From Gammaproteobacteria bacterium (lineage in GTDB: Bacteria > Pseudomonadota > Gammaproteobacteria > Eutrophobiales > Eutrophobiaceae), in assembly GCA_030835405.1 (NCBI GenBank), contig JAURPG010000029.1, positions 1-33,135 of the forward strand: a stretch of DNA of 33,135 nucleotides, given 5' to 3'. Position numbers and translations under genes: made by a program. Below the pieces are notes generated by a model that worked only from the letters and a program-made list of their open reading frames with translations, was not told the origin of the DNA and ran no database searches. Shown here in pieces: positions 18,587 through 26,821 of the stretch. Numbering within the stretch: position 1 is the stretch's first letter; each line of letters opens with the position of its first letter.

Positions 18587-19867
18587 ATGGCAGAACAACA
18601 AAACATATTCAAGCGTGCTATCAAGGCACTTACCACCGTTGAAGAAAATGAGATTAAGGCAACGGTTTCGGCCTTTTTATTCGTATTTATATTGATGGCA
18701 GCATATTATATTTTGCGTCCAGTACGCGATGCCATGGCAAGTGACTGGACTGATTCAGAGGTAAGCTGGTTATGGACCCTGAATTTTTTTATTGGTATTG
18801 CCATTGTCGCCCTGTATGGGTATATCGTATCAAACGTTAAATTCAAAAACCTGGTGCCTGGAATTTATGGCCTATTTGCCACCAGTTTTCTATGTTTTTA
18901 TTTTGGTGCAAACCTTTTCACTGATCGCACTCTGATAGATAAGTCCTTTTATGTCTGGGTGAGCTTTTTTGCCATGTTCCATCTTTCTGTTTTCTGGAGT
19001 TATATGTCAGATTTGTTCAACAAGGAACAGGCAAAACGCCTTTTTGCAATTATTGCCGCAGGCGCGAGTGCCGGTGCGCTTGTGGGCCCGGCCATACCGG
19101 CATTTTTTGCGGACAATATTGGAAATGATGCGTTAACACTGGTTTCAGCAGCAATGCTGTTTTGTACCATTCCCATTATCTTTTACCTGGCAAGATTGAA
19201 AGTATCCGAGTTAAAAAATGAAGATGTCAATGCGGACCCGGAATCTTTAAAAATTGGAGGTAATCCGATTGCTGGATTTAAACTATTTTTCCAGAACCCT
19301 TACCTTCTGGGGATAGGCTTTTTCATATTACTGTATACCATGATCAGTTCCTTTATATATTTTGAACAAAAAAACCTATTGGATGTTTACGGCAGGGAAA
19401 CCCGTACACAGATCCTCGGCAGTATTGATTTACTTGTGAATCTACTAACATTTGGTATCGCCTTCTTCGCTACAGGCAGACTGGTTAAACGCCTGGGTAT
19501 GAGCTTTACCCTGGCTTCCATGCCAGTACTGGTGGTGGTTGGTATGTTGATCCTTGCCTTTGCACCCATTATTACTGTTTTGCTTGCCCTGCAGGTGGTT
19601 AGGCGTGCAGGAAATTATGCCATTACCAGACCTTCAAGAGAGATGTTATTTACCGAGGTCGATAAAGAAACACGCTTTAAGGCCAAACCAGTCATTGACG
19701 TGGTGGTATATCGTGGCGGCGACACCGTAACAGCATGGTTCTTTACCGGCCTGACCGAAGGCCTGGGGCTGGGATTTACTGCGGTTGGTATTATAGGGGC
19801 TGCAATCGCCGCTTTATGGGCGGGCGTCGGCATCTTTCTGGGTAAACTATATAACGGAAAAAAATAG
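18587..19867 (+). CDS. NTP/NDP exchange transporter-family (TLC-like) membrane protein
   Basis: Polytopic inner-membrane protein of 426 residues with about 11-12 predicted spans, beginning after KATVSAFLFVFILMAAYYIL and ending GIFLGKLYNGKK. ILRPVRDAMAS near 42-52, the SVFWSYMSDLF segment and NKEQAKRLFAIIAAGASAGA are shared with proteins annotated as ATP/ADP translocase-like or MFS-type in free-living bacteria. Chlamydial and rickettsial relatives exchange ATP for ADP, but the substrate of free-living homologues is unproven, so no substrate is claimed. It stands alone, 49 bases after cca. Confidence 0.82.
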   Translation: MAEQQNIFKRAIKALTTVEENEIKATVSAFLFVFILMAAYYILRPVRDAMASDWTDSEVSWLWTLNFFIGIAIVALYGYIVSNVKFKNLVPGIYGLFATSFLCFYFGANLFTDRTLIDKSFYVWVSFFAMFHLSVFWSYMSDLFNKEQAKRLFAIIAAGASAGALVGPAIPAFFADNIGNDALTLVSAAMLFCTIPIIFYLARLKVSELKNEDVNADPESLKIGGNPIAGFKLFFQNPYLLGIGFFILLYTMISSFIYFEQKNLLDVYGRETRTQILGSIDLLVNLLTFGIAFFATGRLVKRLGMSFTLASMPVLVVVGMLILAFAPIITVLLALQVVRRAGNYAITRPSREMLFTEVDKETRFKAKPVIDVVVYRGGDTVTAWFFTGLTEGLGLGFTAVGIIGAAIAALWAGVGIFLGKLYNGKK

Positions 19868-19981
19868 CTGAACCCCATCCTCAGGCAACAAACCAGGCAA
19901 ACCAACCCTGTACTTGATTATTGTATTATGTAATTTCTAATTAGCTTGATTCAAACATGTATTTATTAACATGATTGAACT

Positions 19982-21907
19982 ATGACAAAGATAAAATATA
20001 GACCTGAGATCGATGGGCTACGGGCCATTGCTGTTTTATCGGTCATCATCTATCACGCCAATTTCATCCTGGGAGAAGAAAGACTGCTAGGTGGTGGCTA
20101 CCTGGGGGTAGACGTCTTTTTTGTTATCTCCGGTTACCTGATTACTTCCATCATCCTTAAAGGTTTGATACAAGGTAATTTCAGTTTTGCCGAATTTTAT
20201 CTGCGCCGGGCGAAACGGATCTTGCCTGCCCTGTTTGCCGTCATGCTGTTCATGACACCATTCGCCTTCACCCTGTTGATACCCTGGCAGTTAATTGATT
20301 TTTCGAAAAGTGTCTTTGCAACGATATTTTTCTTCTCCAACATATATTTCTGGAAAAATTCCGGATACTTCGCCCCTGAATCTGACCAGATCCCCTTGCT
20401 GCATACCTGGAGTCTATCCATTGAAGAACAATTCTATATATTATTTCCGCTGTTTCTATTCCTGCTATGGCGATATATTCCAAAATTAATTATTCCCGTA
20501 TTTATTACAGGAATATTAATGTCGTTACATCTTGCGAACACTTATTCACATTTTCAGCCTGAATCGGCCTTTTACCTGTTACCGACCCGAATGTGGGAAT
20601 TATTCTGTGGCGCGGTACTGGCAAAAGTAGAGCTAAACTACAATGGAAAAACCATTCCTTCTATTATTCGAACTCTCCTGAACCTTGTTTGCCTGGCAAC
20701 AATAATTGGATGTTTTTTTATATTTAATTCAGAGACGCCCCATCCCGGATATCTAACGGTGTTAATAGTCATTGGCACTATGGGACTGATCTGGTTTATG
20801 CAGCCTGATGATCTGGTCACAAAAATGCTTTCCCTCAGACCGATGGTTTATATCGGGCTTATATCCTATTCCCTATATCTATGGCATTACCCATTATTCT
20901 CTTTTCTGGAAATCAGCCACATTGTGTCTGGCACAGTTATGAATGTTTTAATTATCATACTTGCATTTATATTGTCTGTTTTCAGTTATCACTATATTGA
21001 ACAACCAATAAGAAAAAACCAGCTAAGTCTTAAAGGATTCCTGGTCTTGTGCTCGTCTATGATATTTCTCCTGTTGACAACAATAGCTATCGCAATCAGA
21101 ACCGATGGCGGTTTGGGTAAATATCATCCCATAGATCTGGATTTGCTAAGTAAAAGTCCAAATGAGTTGGGCATCTATGTGCGCTCTAGATTTCTTGACC
21201 ATCAGGATCGTGATTTAGAAGATACCGATAAAATAAAACTGTTAATAATCGGAGACAGTTATGCGCAGGACTTGTTGAATGCCGTGTTTGAAACAGATCT
21301 TATTTCAAATTTTACGGTATCCACATACCTGATATCCGCCCGTTGTGGAAACCTCTTTCTGCATTATGATTATTCTGATCAAATTGCCCCAGGGGACAGA
21401 GCACGATGTGCAAACAGCCAGGATTATCATAATGTACATATACAAAATCTCATGCGCGAGTCAGATGCCATATGGATTGCTTCTTCCTGGCGGGAATGGC
21501 ATGTGGATCTATTACCAGAAAGCTTGAAAAATATTCAGCAGTTAACAGATGCCAGGTTGCTGGTATTCGGCAGAAAAAACTTTGGTGACTACACGATTAA
21601 CCAGCTCATCGATGTACCCATGGAAGAAAGGCAAACTTGCCGGGAGAAAGTCCTGGACAGTCATTGGCAAACAAATGAATTAATGAAAAGCAGTATCGAT
21701 CACAAGTACCTGGTTGATCTGCAAATGCTGCTATGTGATGGGCTTAGGACCTGTCCTGTTTTTGATAATAATAGCAACGTTATATCTTATGATGGTTTCC
21801 ATTTAACAAAAATGGGCGCCCGATTTGTTGGCGAGAAATTAAAATCACATACTTTAATTCGTGAACTAATATCAAATAAACAAATAAATCAGCAGAATAC
21901 CCAGTAA
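19982..21907 (+). CDS. OafA/YrhL-type membrane acyltransferase with C-terminal SGNH domain
   Basis: Probably O-acetylates a surface polysaccharide or other envelope glycan. It is 641 residues. Domain 1 (about 1-365) is acyltransferase-3: YRPEIDGLRAIAVLSVIIYH with the conserved His near 25, the RRAKRILPA arginine motif, and LLHTWSLSIEEQFYILFP, with about ten membrane spans. Domain 2 is periplasmic SGNH: LLIIGDSYAQD as the Ser block and YDGFHLTKMGARF as the Asp-His pair. The gene looks somewhat more AT-rich than its neighbours, fitting the variable nature of such loci. Its last 36 bases overlap uppP, which runs the other way. Confidence 0.92.
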   Translation: MTKIKYRPEIDGLRAIAVLSVIIYHANFILGEERLLGGGYLGVDVFFVISGYLITSIILKGLIQGNFSFAEFYLRRAKRILPALFAVMLFMTPFAFTLLIPWQLIDFSKSVFATIFFFSNIYFWKNSGYFAPESDQIPLLHTWSLSIEEQFYILFPLFLFLLWRYIPKLIIPVFITGILMSLHLANTYSHFQPESAFYLLPTRMWELFCGAVLAKVELNYNGKTIPSIIRTLLNLVCLATIIGCFFIFNSETPHPGYLTVLIVIGTMGLIWFMQPDDLVTKMLSLRPMVYIGLISYSLYLWHYPLFSFLEISHIVSGTVMNVLIIILAFILSVFSYHYIEQPIRKNQLSLKGFLVLCSSMIFLLLTTIAIAIRTDGGLGKYHPIDLDLLSKSPNELGIYVRSRFLDHQDRDLEDTDKIKLLIIGDSYAQDLLNAVFETDLISNFTVSTYLISARCGNLFLHYDYSDQIAPGDRARCANSQDYHNVHIQNLMRESDAIWIASSWREWHVDLLPESLKNIQQLTDARLLVFGRKNFGDYTINQLIDVPMEERQTCREKVLDSHWQTNELMKSSIDHKYLVDLQMLLCDGLRTCPVFDNNSNVISYDGFHLTKMGARFVGEKLKSHTLIRELISNKQINQQNTQ

Positions 21908-22672
21908 AATTCTGTAAATAACATATGGCAACAGACCGGTCCTGTCCAAAAACCTGATAAAAAAATGTATGGTCAAGGCAGCGAGAATAAATGAGGTAAC
22001 GGTGACCGTTATCACTCCTGGCCAGTACACTACATCTTCGCTCAAAATTAATTTGAAACCTTCATACCCCCCCGCCAGTACAATGGTGGGTATAGAAAGC
22101 AAGAACGCAAAACGTGCCGCAGCCCGGCGTTCCAGCCCTAGCAGCAGTCCTGCGGTAATGGTGATGCCCGATCTCGATGTTCCGGGAACCAATGCCAGTA
22201 CCTGAAATAACCCAATAATGATAATGTCTTTAAAAGTCAGGTCTTTCTCTGCATGGTCCTTATGACCAAATTTGTCTACGATAAAGATTAAACACCCAAA
22301 AATAATTGTAGCCACTGCAATCACCATTGGTGAACGCAGATATGTCTCAACTAAATTGTCCAGTAACAATCCAGATACGGCAATTGGCATGGTTGCGATC
22401 AGGAGAAACCAGACGTATCGCGAATGGTAGTCATGGGTATTAAAGCCTGTAGATACCCATTTACTGGACATTTCAACCAGATCTCGTCGAAAGTAAAATA
22501 TCACCGCGCATAATGTCCCTACATGGGCTGCTACATCTACCGCCAATCCCTGATCCTGCCACTCCAACAATGTCGGCAAAAGAATCAGGTGGGCTGAACT
22601 GGAAATCGGCAAAAATTCTGTCAAGCCCTGAATCAGGCCAAGTATAAGATATTGAATAATGCTGATTTCCAT
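21872..22672 (-). CDS. uppP: Undecaprenyl-diphosphate phosphatase (BacA/UppP)
   Basis: Membrane phosphatase that recycles C55-PP to C55-P, the lipid carrier for peptidoglycan and other envelope glycans. It is 266 residues with about eight spans. The two signature regions are GLTEFLPISSSAHLIL (16-31; Glu19 and the Ser cluster) and PGTSRSGITITAGLLLGLER (about 172-191; conserved Arg). It starts 2 bases after the stop of the upstream lipoprotein gene, so it is the last gene of a midA-lipoprotein-uppP operon. It overlaps the acyltransferase tail by 36 bases. Confidence 0.96.
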   Translation of the reverse strand: MEISIIQYLILGLIQGLTEFLPISSSAHLILLPTLLEWQDQGLAVDVAAHVGTLCAVIFYFRRDLVEMSSKWVSTGFNTHDYHSRYVWFLLIATMPIAVSGLLLDNLVETYLRSPMVIAVATIIFGCLIFIVDKFGHKDHAEKDLTFKDIIIIGLFQVLALVPGTSRSGITITAGLLLGLERRAAARFAFLLSIPTIVLAGGYEGFKLILSEDVVYWPGVITVTVTSFILAALTIHFFIRFLDRTGLLPYVIYRILLGILLIYLFI

Positions 22673-22674
22673 AA

Positions 22675-23406
22675 TTATAGTATCGGTAAAAAGATCGCTG
22701 AGGCCATTTGCTGAATGACCTTGGTGATGGTTCTGTTGGTCCGACCGGAAATGATGATGGCCATGGTATCCTGCAGACCAATCAGTTTTCCAAATAATCG
22801 TTCAGAGCTTAAATTGGCTTCTTCCGTACCCAATGAATTACTATATAAATATAACTCACCATTTTCATCGTACGAATTACCAAGTTTCCAGATGGTGATT
22901 TCAATATTTCTGGCCAGGTTGTAAAGGTTTTGTGGATCAGGTGCCTGAAACAGATAAAAGCTCCTTTTATTGTTATAGGCCTCCATTATCATAAACAGCA
23001 ATTCCGCTATCAGGCTGAAGACCCTGTCTCCCTGATACCCTGTTGAAAACGTTAATAATATTAAATCTCCACCATAGACACCCGGAAATTCCTCAAATTC
23101 CCAGTTATGATTAAGATCGAACAACCGCACGACATTTTCATCTATCGTATTGGCATAACCGGATTTATGAAGTTCTCTGGGGTTTCTTTTATACAGCTTG
23201 ACCATTAATTCTCTCAAGTGAATCCTGGACTCCTCCACATGGACCTCAATCACCTCGCCCATGTCGGTTTTTATTAGTGATCCAACCTGGTAATTCTCAT
23301 GAGGTAAGCCGTCGGGGCGAGTACCATCATTGATGCAACCACTTAGCAATAAGCCTAAACTGAATAAGGCAATTAAATATGCGGTTGTGTTATGAACTCG
23401 ATTCAT
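22675..23406 (-). CDS. Putative lipoprotein of unknown function (243 aa)
   Basis: Not assigned to a named family. A hydrophobic N-terminus (YLIALFSLGLLLSGC) with a lipobox LSGC at Cys24 predicts a lipoprotein. The mature part looks alpha/beta, with SGYANTIDENVVRLFDLN, GDLILLTFSTGYQGDRVFSL, LARNIEITIWKLG and an ELYLYSNSLG segment. Gly/Thr-rich ISGRTNRTITK comes near the end. Its ATG overlaps the midA stop (ATGA, 23403-23406), implying translational coupling, and uppP follows after two bases. An envelope role is inferred from context only. Confidence 0.8.
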   Translation of the reverse strand: MNRVHNTTAYLIALFSLGLLLSGCINDGTRPDGLPHENYQVGSLIKTDMGEVIEVHVEESRIHLRELMVKLYKRNPRELHKSGYANTIDENVVRLFDLNHNWEFEEFPGVYGGDLILLTFSTGYQGDRVFSLIAELLFMIMEAYNNKRSFYLFQAPDPQNLYNLARNIEITIWKLGNSYDENGELYLYSNSLGTEEANLSSERLFGKLIGLQDTMAIIISGRTNRTITKVIQQMASAIFLPIL

Positions 23407-24611
23407 AACTTATGAATACTATTTCCTGTGCTAAAGCCCTTTAGTGATGTTGGTACGTTACGTGTTAAACCCATCACTTTAAATTTTTCTCCCATTTCAC
23501 CCGGCAACATCAACTGACCTGCCTGTTGTGATAATTTGAGGTTCCATATCTGATCTTCATTACGATAAGTATTCATCACATCTTCCATACCACATGACAT
23601 TAAAAATGCCGCTTGAGGTGAATAGCCATGCACTTCCATTCCAACCTCATGGGCAGATTCAGCCACAGTGGTAAAATCTACAAACGCTGTGATGTCCTGG
23701 CATCCGACTAATATAAAGGGGTTATCATGACTACGATGCCGGTAATGACAGACCAGGGTCCCGGTTGTCCGTTGGGGGTGGTAATATTCATTACGGCTGT
23801 AACCATAATCAATAAAAAAAGCAGCGCCTGTGGCGAGGATTTCTGATATGGAACGTAAAAAAGGACCAATCATGAGATTAATTTCCGTTTCATAAACATC
23901 ATTAATGCTACCCAGGACATCATCTAATCGATTAGCTGCCAAAGAAATAAACTTTTCGTCTGATATATCGGCCTTCAGCCAGGAAAAACTATCGTCCTTA
24001 AAAGTCACCCTCAGTTCACTGATTTTATTCTCGGTGATTGTTATCTTATGTACCGGGATAGCATCCAGAACTTCATTGGCCAGCACCACACCATCAATAC
24101 GTTCAGATGGCAAAGTGTCCAGCCATTTCACCCGATCCAGGACATCAGGCTGTCTTTCTTTTAGCAGCTGGTACTGCCTTTGTTTGAGATCGGCACTGGT
24201 TTCAAGGATAAGATATTCACTGGGCAGGGCATTTAGACGCATTAATTCAGAAAGCAAATCACAAGCCATAATGCCACTGCCTGCGCCGAGCTCCAGGATA
24301 CGATCTCCCCCGGTAATCTCAAATACTTCCAGACACTGACGGGCAAGACACCAGGAAAACAACGGAGATATCTCGGGTGCCGTGGTGAAATCGCCCAGTG
24401 GACCAAATTTACCTGCCCCGGCACTATAATACCCCAGGCCCGGTTCATATAACGCCATGCCCATATAGCGATCAAAGCCGATACTGCCATTATTATTCTG
24501 TATATTGGAGGTAATTAGCTTAACCAGTTCCTGGCTGTGTGCCTTTGCAGCCTCATCAGGCTCAGGCCAATCCGGATGGCCAACAGTTTGATTAAAAATC
24601 TGATTATCCAC
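23403..24611 (-). CDS. MidA/NDUFAF7-family SAM-dependent methyltransferase
   Basis: Class I methyltransferase of 402 residues. Motif I is ILELGAGSGIMACDLL (about 113-128). GVVLANEVLDAIPVHKI fits the NE-LDA-P motif of the family. The early segment IGFDRYMGMALYEPGLGYYSAGAGKFGPLGDF is also characteristic. The human member NDUFAF7 dimethylates an arginine of complex I subunit NDUFS2; the bacterial role is uncertain. The frame begins with GTG (24611) and no nearby ATG gives a sensible start. First gene of a three-gene operon with the lipoprotein and uppP; divergent from the SDR gene at 24685. Confidence 0.9.
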   Translation of the reverse strand: MDNQIFNQTVGHPDWPEPDEAAKAHSQELVKLITSNIQNNNGSIGFDRYMGMALYEPGLGYYSAGAGKFGPLGDFTTAPEISPLFSWCLARQCLEVFEITGGDRILELGAGSGIMACDLLSELMRLNALPSEYLILETSADLKQRQYQLLKERQPDVLDRVKWLDTLPSERIDGVVLANEVLDAIPVHKITITENKISELRVTFKDDSFSWLKADISDEKFISLAANRLDDVLGSINDVYETEINLMIGPFLRSISEILATGAAFFIDYGYSRNEYYHPQRTTGTLVCHYRHRSHDNPFILVGCQDITAFVDFTTVAESAHEVGMEVHGYSPQAAFLMSCGMEDVMNTYRNEDQIWNLKLSQQAGQLMLPGEMGEKFKVMGLTRNVPTSLKGFSTGNSIHKL

Positions 24612-24684
24612 GGGCGTATTTTTCTAATCCAAACTTTTATAGCAAGAATGTTTATAATGATGAATTCAACATCATACCCAAGCC

Positions 24685-25407
24685 ATGACGACGAAAACAG
24701 CACTAATCACCGGGGCAGCAAGACGAATAGGGGCAGGCATTGCCAGAGACCTGCATGATTACGGTATGAACGTAATCATCCATTACCATACATCTGATTC
24801 TGATGCGCAGGCCCTTTGCAGCGAACTGAATGAGGTCCGGCCTGATAGTGCAATTACTGTAAAAAAAGACCTTAGAGATGTTGATGGCTATAGTGAGCTT
24901 GCCCGGTCGGTCATGTCATTCAAGGGCAACCTGGACGTCCTGATCAATAATGCCTCGATGTTTTATCCTACCCCTGTCACCAGAACAACTCCGGATCAAT
25001 GGATGGATATCGTTGGGACAAATATGAAGGCACCGTATTTCCTGATCCAGACCCTGCAACCATATCTTAATAAATCCAGGGGATGTGTAATCAATATTAC
25101 TGATATCTATGGTGACGTTCCATTATCAGAACATTCCGTTTATTCTGCTTCCAAGGCCGGATTGATCATGCTGACCCGGTCACTGGCCCATGAACTGGCA
25201 CCGGATATCCGGGTTAATGCTATTTCACCCGGGGCGATTCTCTGGCCTGACGATATTGAAGTTGACCACCAGACAAAAGTTTTAAACAACACACTGGCTG
25301 GCAGAGCTGGGTCCACGCAGGACATCACCACTACGGTAAGATTTCTTATTGAGTCTGATTTTATCACTGCCCAGGTTATCAACGTCGATGGTGGGCGGTT
25401 GGTATAA
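24685..25407 (+). CDS. folM: Pteridine-reductase-like SDR (FolM type)
   Basis: Short-chain dehydrogenase of 240 residues, predicted to reduce dihydromonapterin or dihydrofolate with NADPH. The cofactor motif is ITGAARRIGAG (8-18), using the Arg typical of pteridine reductases rather than TGxxxGIG. The catalytic set is Asp140 (NITDIYG), Tyr153 and Lys157 (YSASK), the same spacing as Asp181, Tyr194 and Lys198 in trypanosomatid PTR1. SPGAILWPDD is also typical. The neighbours folB and folK support a pterin role. The FolM assignment is strong at subfamily level; the exact substrate is not visible. Confidence 0.85.
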   Translation: MTTKTALITGAARRIGAGIARDLHDYGMNVIIHYHTSDSDAQALCSELNEVRPDSAITVKKDLRDVDGYSELARSVMSFKGNLDVLINNASMFYPTPVTRTTPDQWMDIVGTNMKAPYFLIQTLQPYLNKSRGCVINITDIYGDVPLSEHSVYSASKAGLIMLTRSLAHELAPDIRVNAISPGAILWPDDIEVDHQTKVLNNTLAGRAGSTQDITTTVRFLIESDFITAQVINVDGGRLV

Positions 25408-25417
25408 GATTGGAAGA

Positions 25418-25822
25418 CTAGAAGTCAGGAAAATTACTGTCCAGAAACCATTGCCCCGAATCGGGTTCATACCACCAGTGCTGATCGTACTCCAGGGTCC
25501 TGATGGTTGCCGAATCATTCTGGTAATATTTCAACTCACCTCTGACTGTCGCCTCAGTTTGTTCAGGGTTCACTGTCCTGTCCATGATTTCAAATCCGGT
25601 TACCCTGACTGAATCCATAACGGATGAATCGATCTGGGGCCGGGTGCCATCTTCGTTGAAATGATAAGAAACCGCATCATCAGTCCGTCCCCAACGCAAT
25701 GCATAGGCATAATCATCAATGGCATCACTTAAGGTCGCTATCTTCTGGCGTTCAGCAGTCCCACCACATGACAGCAAAGCCATAAAAGTTGATATCGTCA
25801 GTATTCTGATGAATGTATTCAT
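25418..25822 (-). CDS. Small putative lipoprotein (134 aa)
   Basis: Not recognised. The N-terminus MNTFIRILTISTFMALLSC gives a lipobox (LLSC, Cys19). The mature part contains IDDYAYALRWGRTDDAVSYH, then RVTGFEIMDRTVNPEQTEATV and ELKYYQNDSATIRTLEYDQHWWYE; this beta-rich pattern recalls NTF2-like fold secreted proteins, but that is a guess. It follows folK by 43 bases on the same strand and converges on the SDR gene, 10 bases apart. Confidence 0.75.
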   Translation of the reverse strand: MNTFIRILTISTFMALLSCGGTAERQKIATLSDAIDDYAYALRWGRTDDAVSYHFNEDGTRPQIDSSVMDSVRVTGFEIMDRTVNPEQTEATVRGELKYYQNDSATIRTLEYDQHWWYEPDSGQWFLDSNFPDF

Positions 25823-25865
25823 AATGTATCCTGGTTTTGATTATAGCCTGTTAAGTGGGAAAATC

Positions 25866-26363
25866 TTATTTAATCTCCATATCCAAATAGACTTTTCGTA
25901 AGGTAGAATCTGAGGAGTCAAAATTCTCCTTAAGCGTACTAATTTTGATACCTTTTTCAGGGTGCATGGTATCGGCAGCAATATCTGCCAGGGGAAATAA
26001 TACAAAGGCATAGGATTCGATATCTTCCCTGGGCAGGTCCAACTGTTCATTATGGATAATCAGGTTGTCATAAAGTAATAGATCCAGGTCCAGGGTCCTT
26101 GATGAAAAACGCGGACCATTTCTTACCCTGCCCTGTTCATCTTCAATCTGTTGCAACTTAATGGTCAGTTCCTGTGGTGAGTCTGTCGTTTCCAAACCGA
26201 CCACGAGATTATAGAAATTGTCACCCTCAAATCCATACGCAGGACTTTCATATACCGGTGATACAGATATGCTGTCCCCTAACCGGGATAATTTATCAAC
26301 TGCAGCTCGAACATTTATTTCGCGATCGACGTTACTGCCGACACCGATGTATACCGTTCCCAT
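25866..26363 (-). CDS. folK: HPPK: 2-amino-4-hydroxy-6-hydroxymethyldihydropteridine pyrophosphokinase
   Basis: Transfers pyrophosphate from ATP to the hydroxymethylpterin in folate synthesis. From the ATG at 26363, one base after the folB stop, it is 165 residues; a longer frame from GTG at 26423 overlaps folB and was rejected. Visible: YIGVGSNVDREINVRAAV, SPVYESPAYGFEG, QGRVRNGPRFSSRTLDLDLL with the Mg-binding DLD. At the position of the E. coli PHYDMKNRGF segment, this protein has PREDIESYAFVLFPL, so the residues matching His115 and Arg121 are changed. Folate context with folB and folM-like SDR is clear. Confidence 0.93.
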   Translation of the reverse strand: MGTVYIGVGSNVDREINVRAAVDKLSRLGDSISVSPVYESPAYGFEGDNFYNLVVGLETTDSPQELTIKLQQIEDEQGRVRNGPRFSSRTLDLDLLLYDNLIIHNEQLDLPREDIESYAFVLFPLADIAADTMHPEKGIKISTLKENFDSSDSTLRKVYLDMEIK

Positions 26364-26364
26364 T

Positions 26365-26721
26365 CTAGGCCCGGGTTCCCCGTTCAATGATGACACCAAC
26401 GTCCCTGACGCCTCTGACTGCACCCTTCTTATTTAATCTGATCCGACACCACTTAACACCAAATTCATCGGTAATGATTGCGGCGATCCGTTCAGCGAGG
26501 GTTTCCACCAGATTAAACTTACTCTCGCCAATATACGCGAATAATCTTTTTGCCACTGCTTTATAGTCCAGGGCATCATCAATACTGTCAGATTCTGCCG
26601 CTGTGCGGATATCCGTTCCCATCTCGATATCCAGGATGATGGTCTGTTTGGTCCTTCTCTCCCAATCATAGATACCGATTATCGTATCAACGCGTAGATC
26701 ATTTAAATACACTATGTCCAT
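26365..26721 (-). CDS. folB: Dihydroneopterin aldolase
   Basis: Cleaves dihydroneopterin to 6-hydroxymethyl-dihydropterin, one step before FolK. It is 118 residues. It starts MDIVYLNDLRVDTIIGIYDWE, with substrate-binding Glu21, ALDYKAV with Tyr53, NLVETLAERIA with Glu73, and RLNKKGA with Lys98. These positions fit the catalytic set of the family. It is directly upstream of folK (one base between) and divergent from plsY, as in many gammaproteobacteria. Confidence 0.97.
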   Translation of the reverse strand: MDIVYLNDLRVDTIIGIYDWERRTKQTIILDIEMGTDIRTAAESDSIDDALDYKAVAKRLFAYIGESKFNLVETLAERIAAIITDEFGVKWCRIRLNKKGAVRGVRDVGVIIERGTRA

Positions 26722-26821
26722 TTAACACCAGTTGCTTTACAGTTATTCAGATTAGATATTACATTATTCATTTATTTATGAATAACTTGAATTTTGCCAC
26801 ATTTCAACGTCCAATAATGGC

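Noticed and set aside
23905-24339. Open frame of 144 codons on the plus strand
   Set aside because: Antisense to the MidA methyltransferase, with Ser/Arg-rich sequence typical of shadows.
26364-26423. Longer FolK start at GTG 26423
   Set aside because: It would overlap folB by about 59 bases, while the ATG at 26363 gives the standard HPPK N-terminus.
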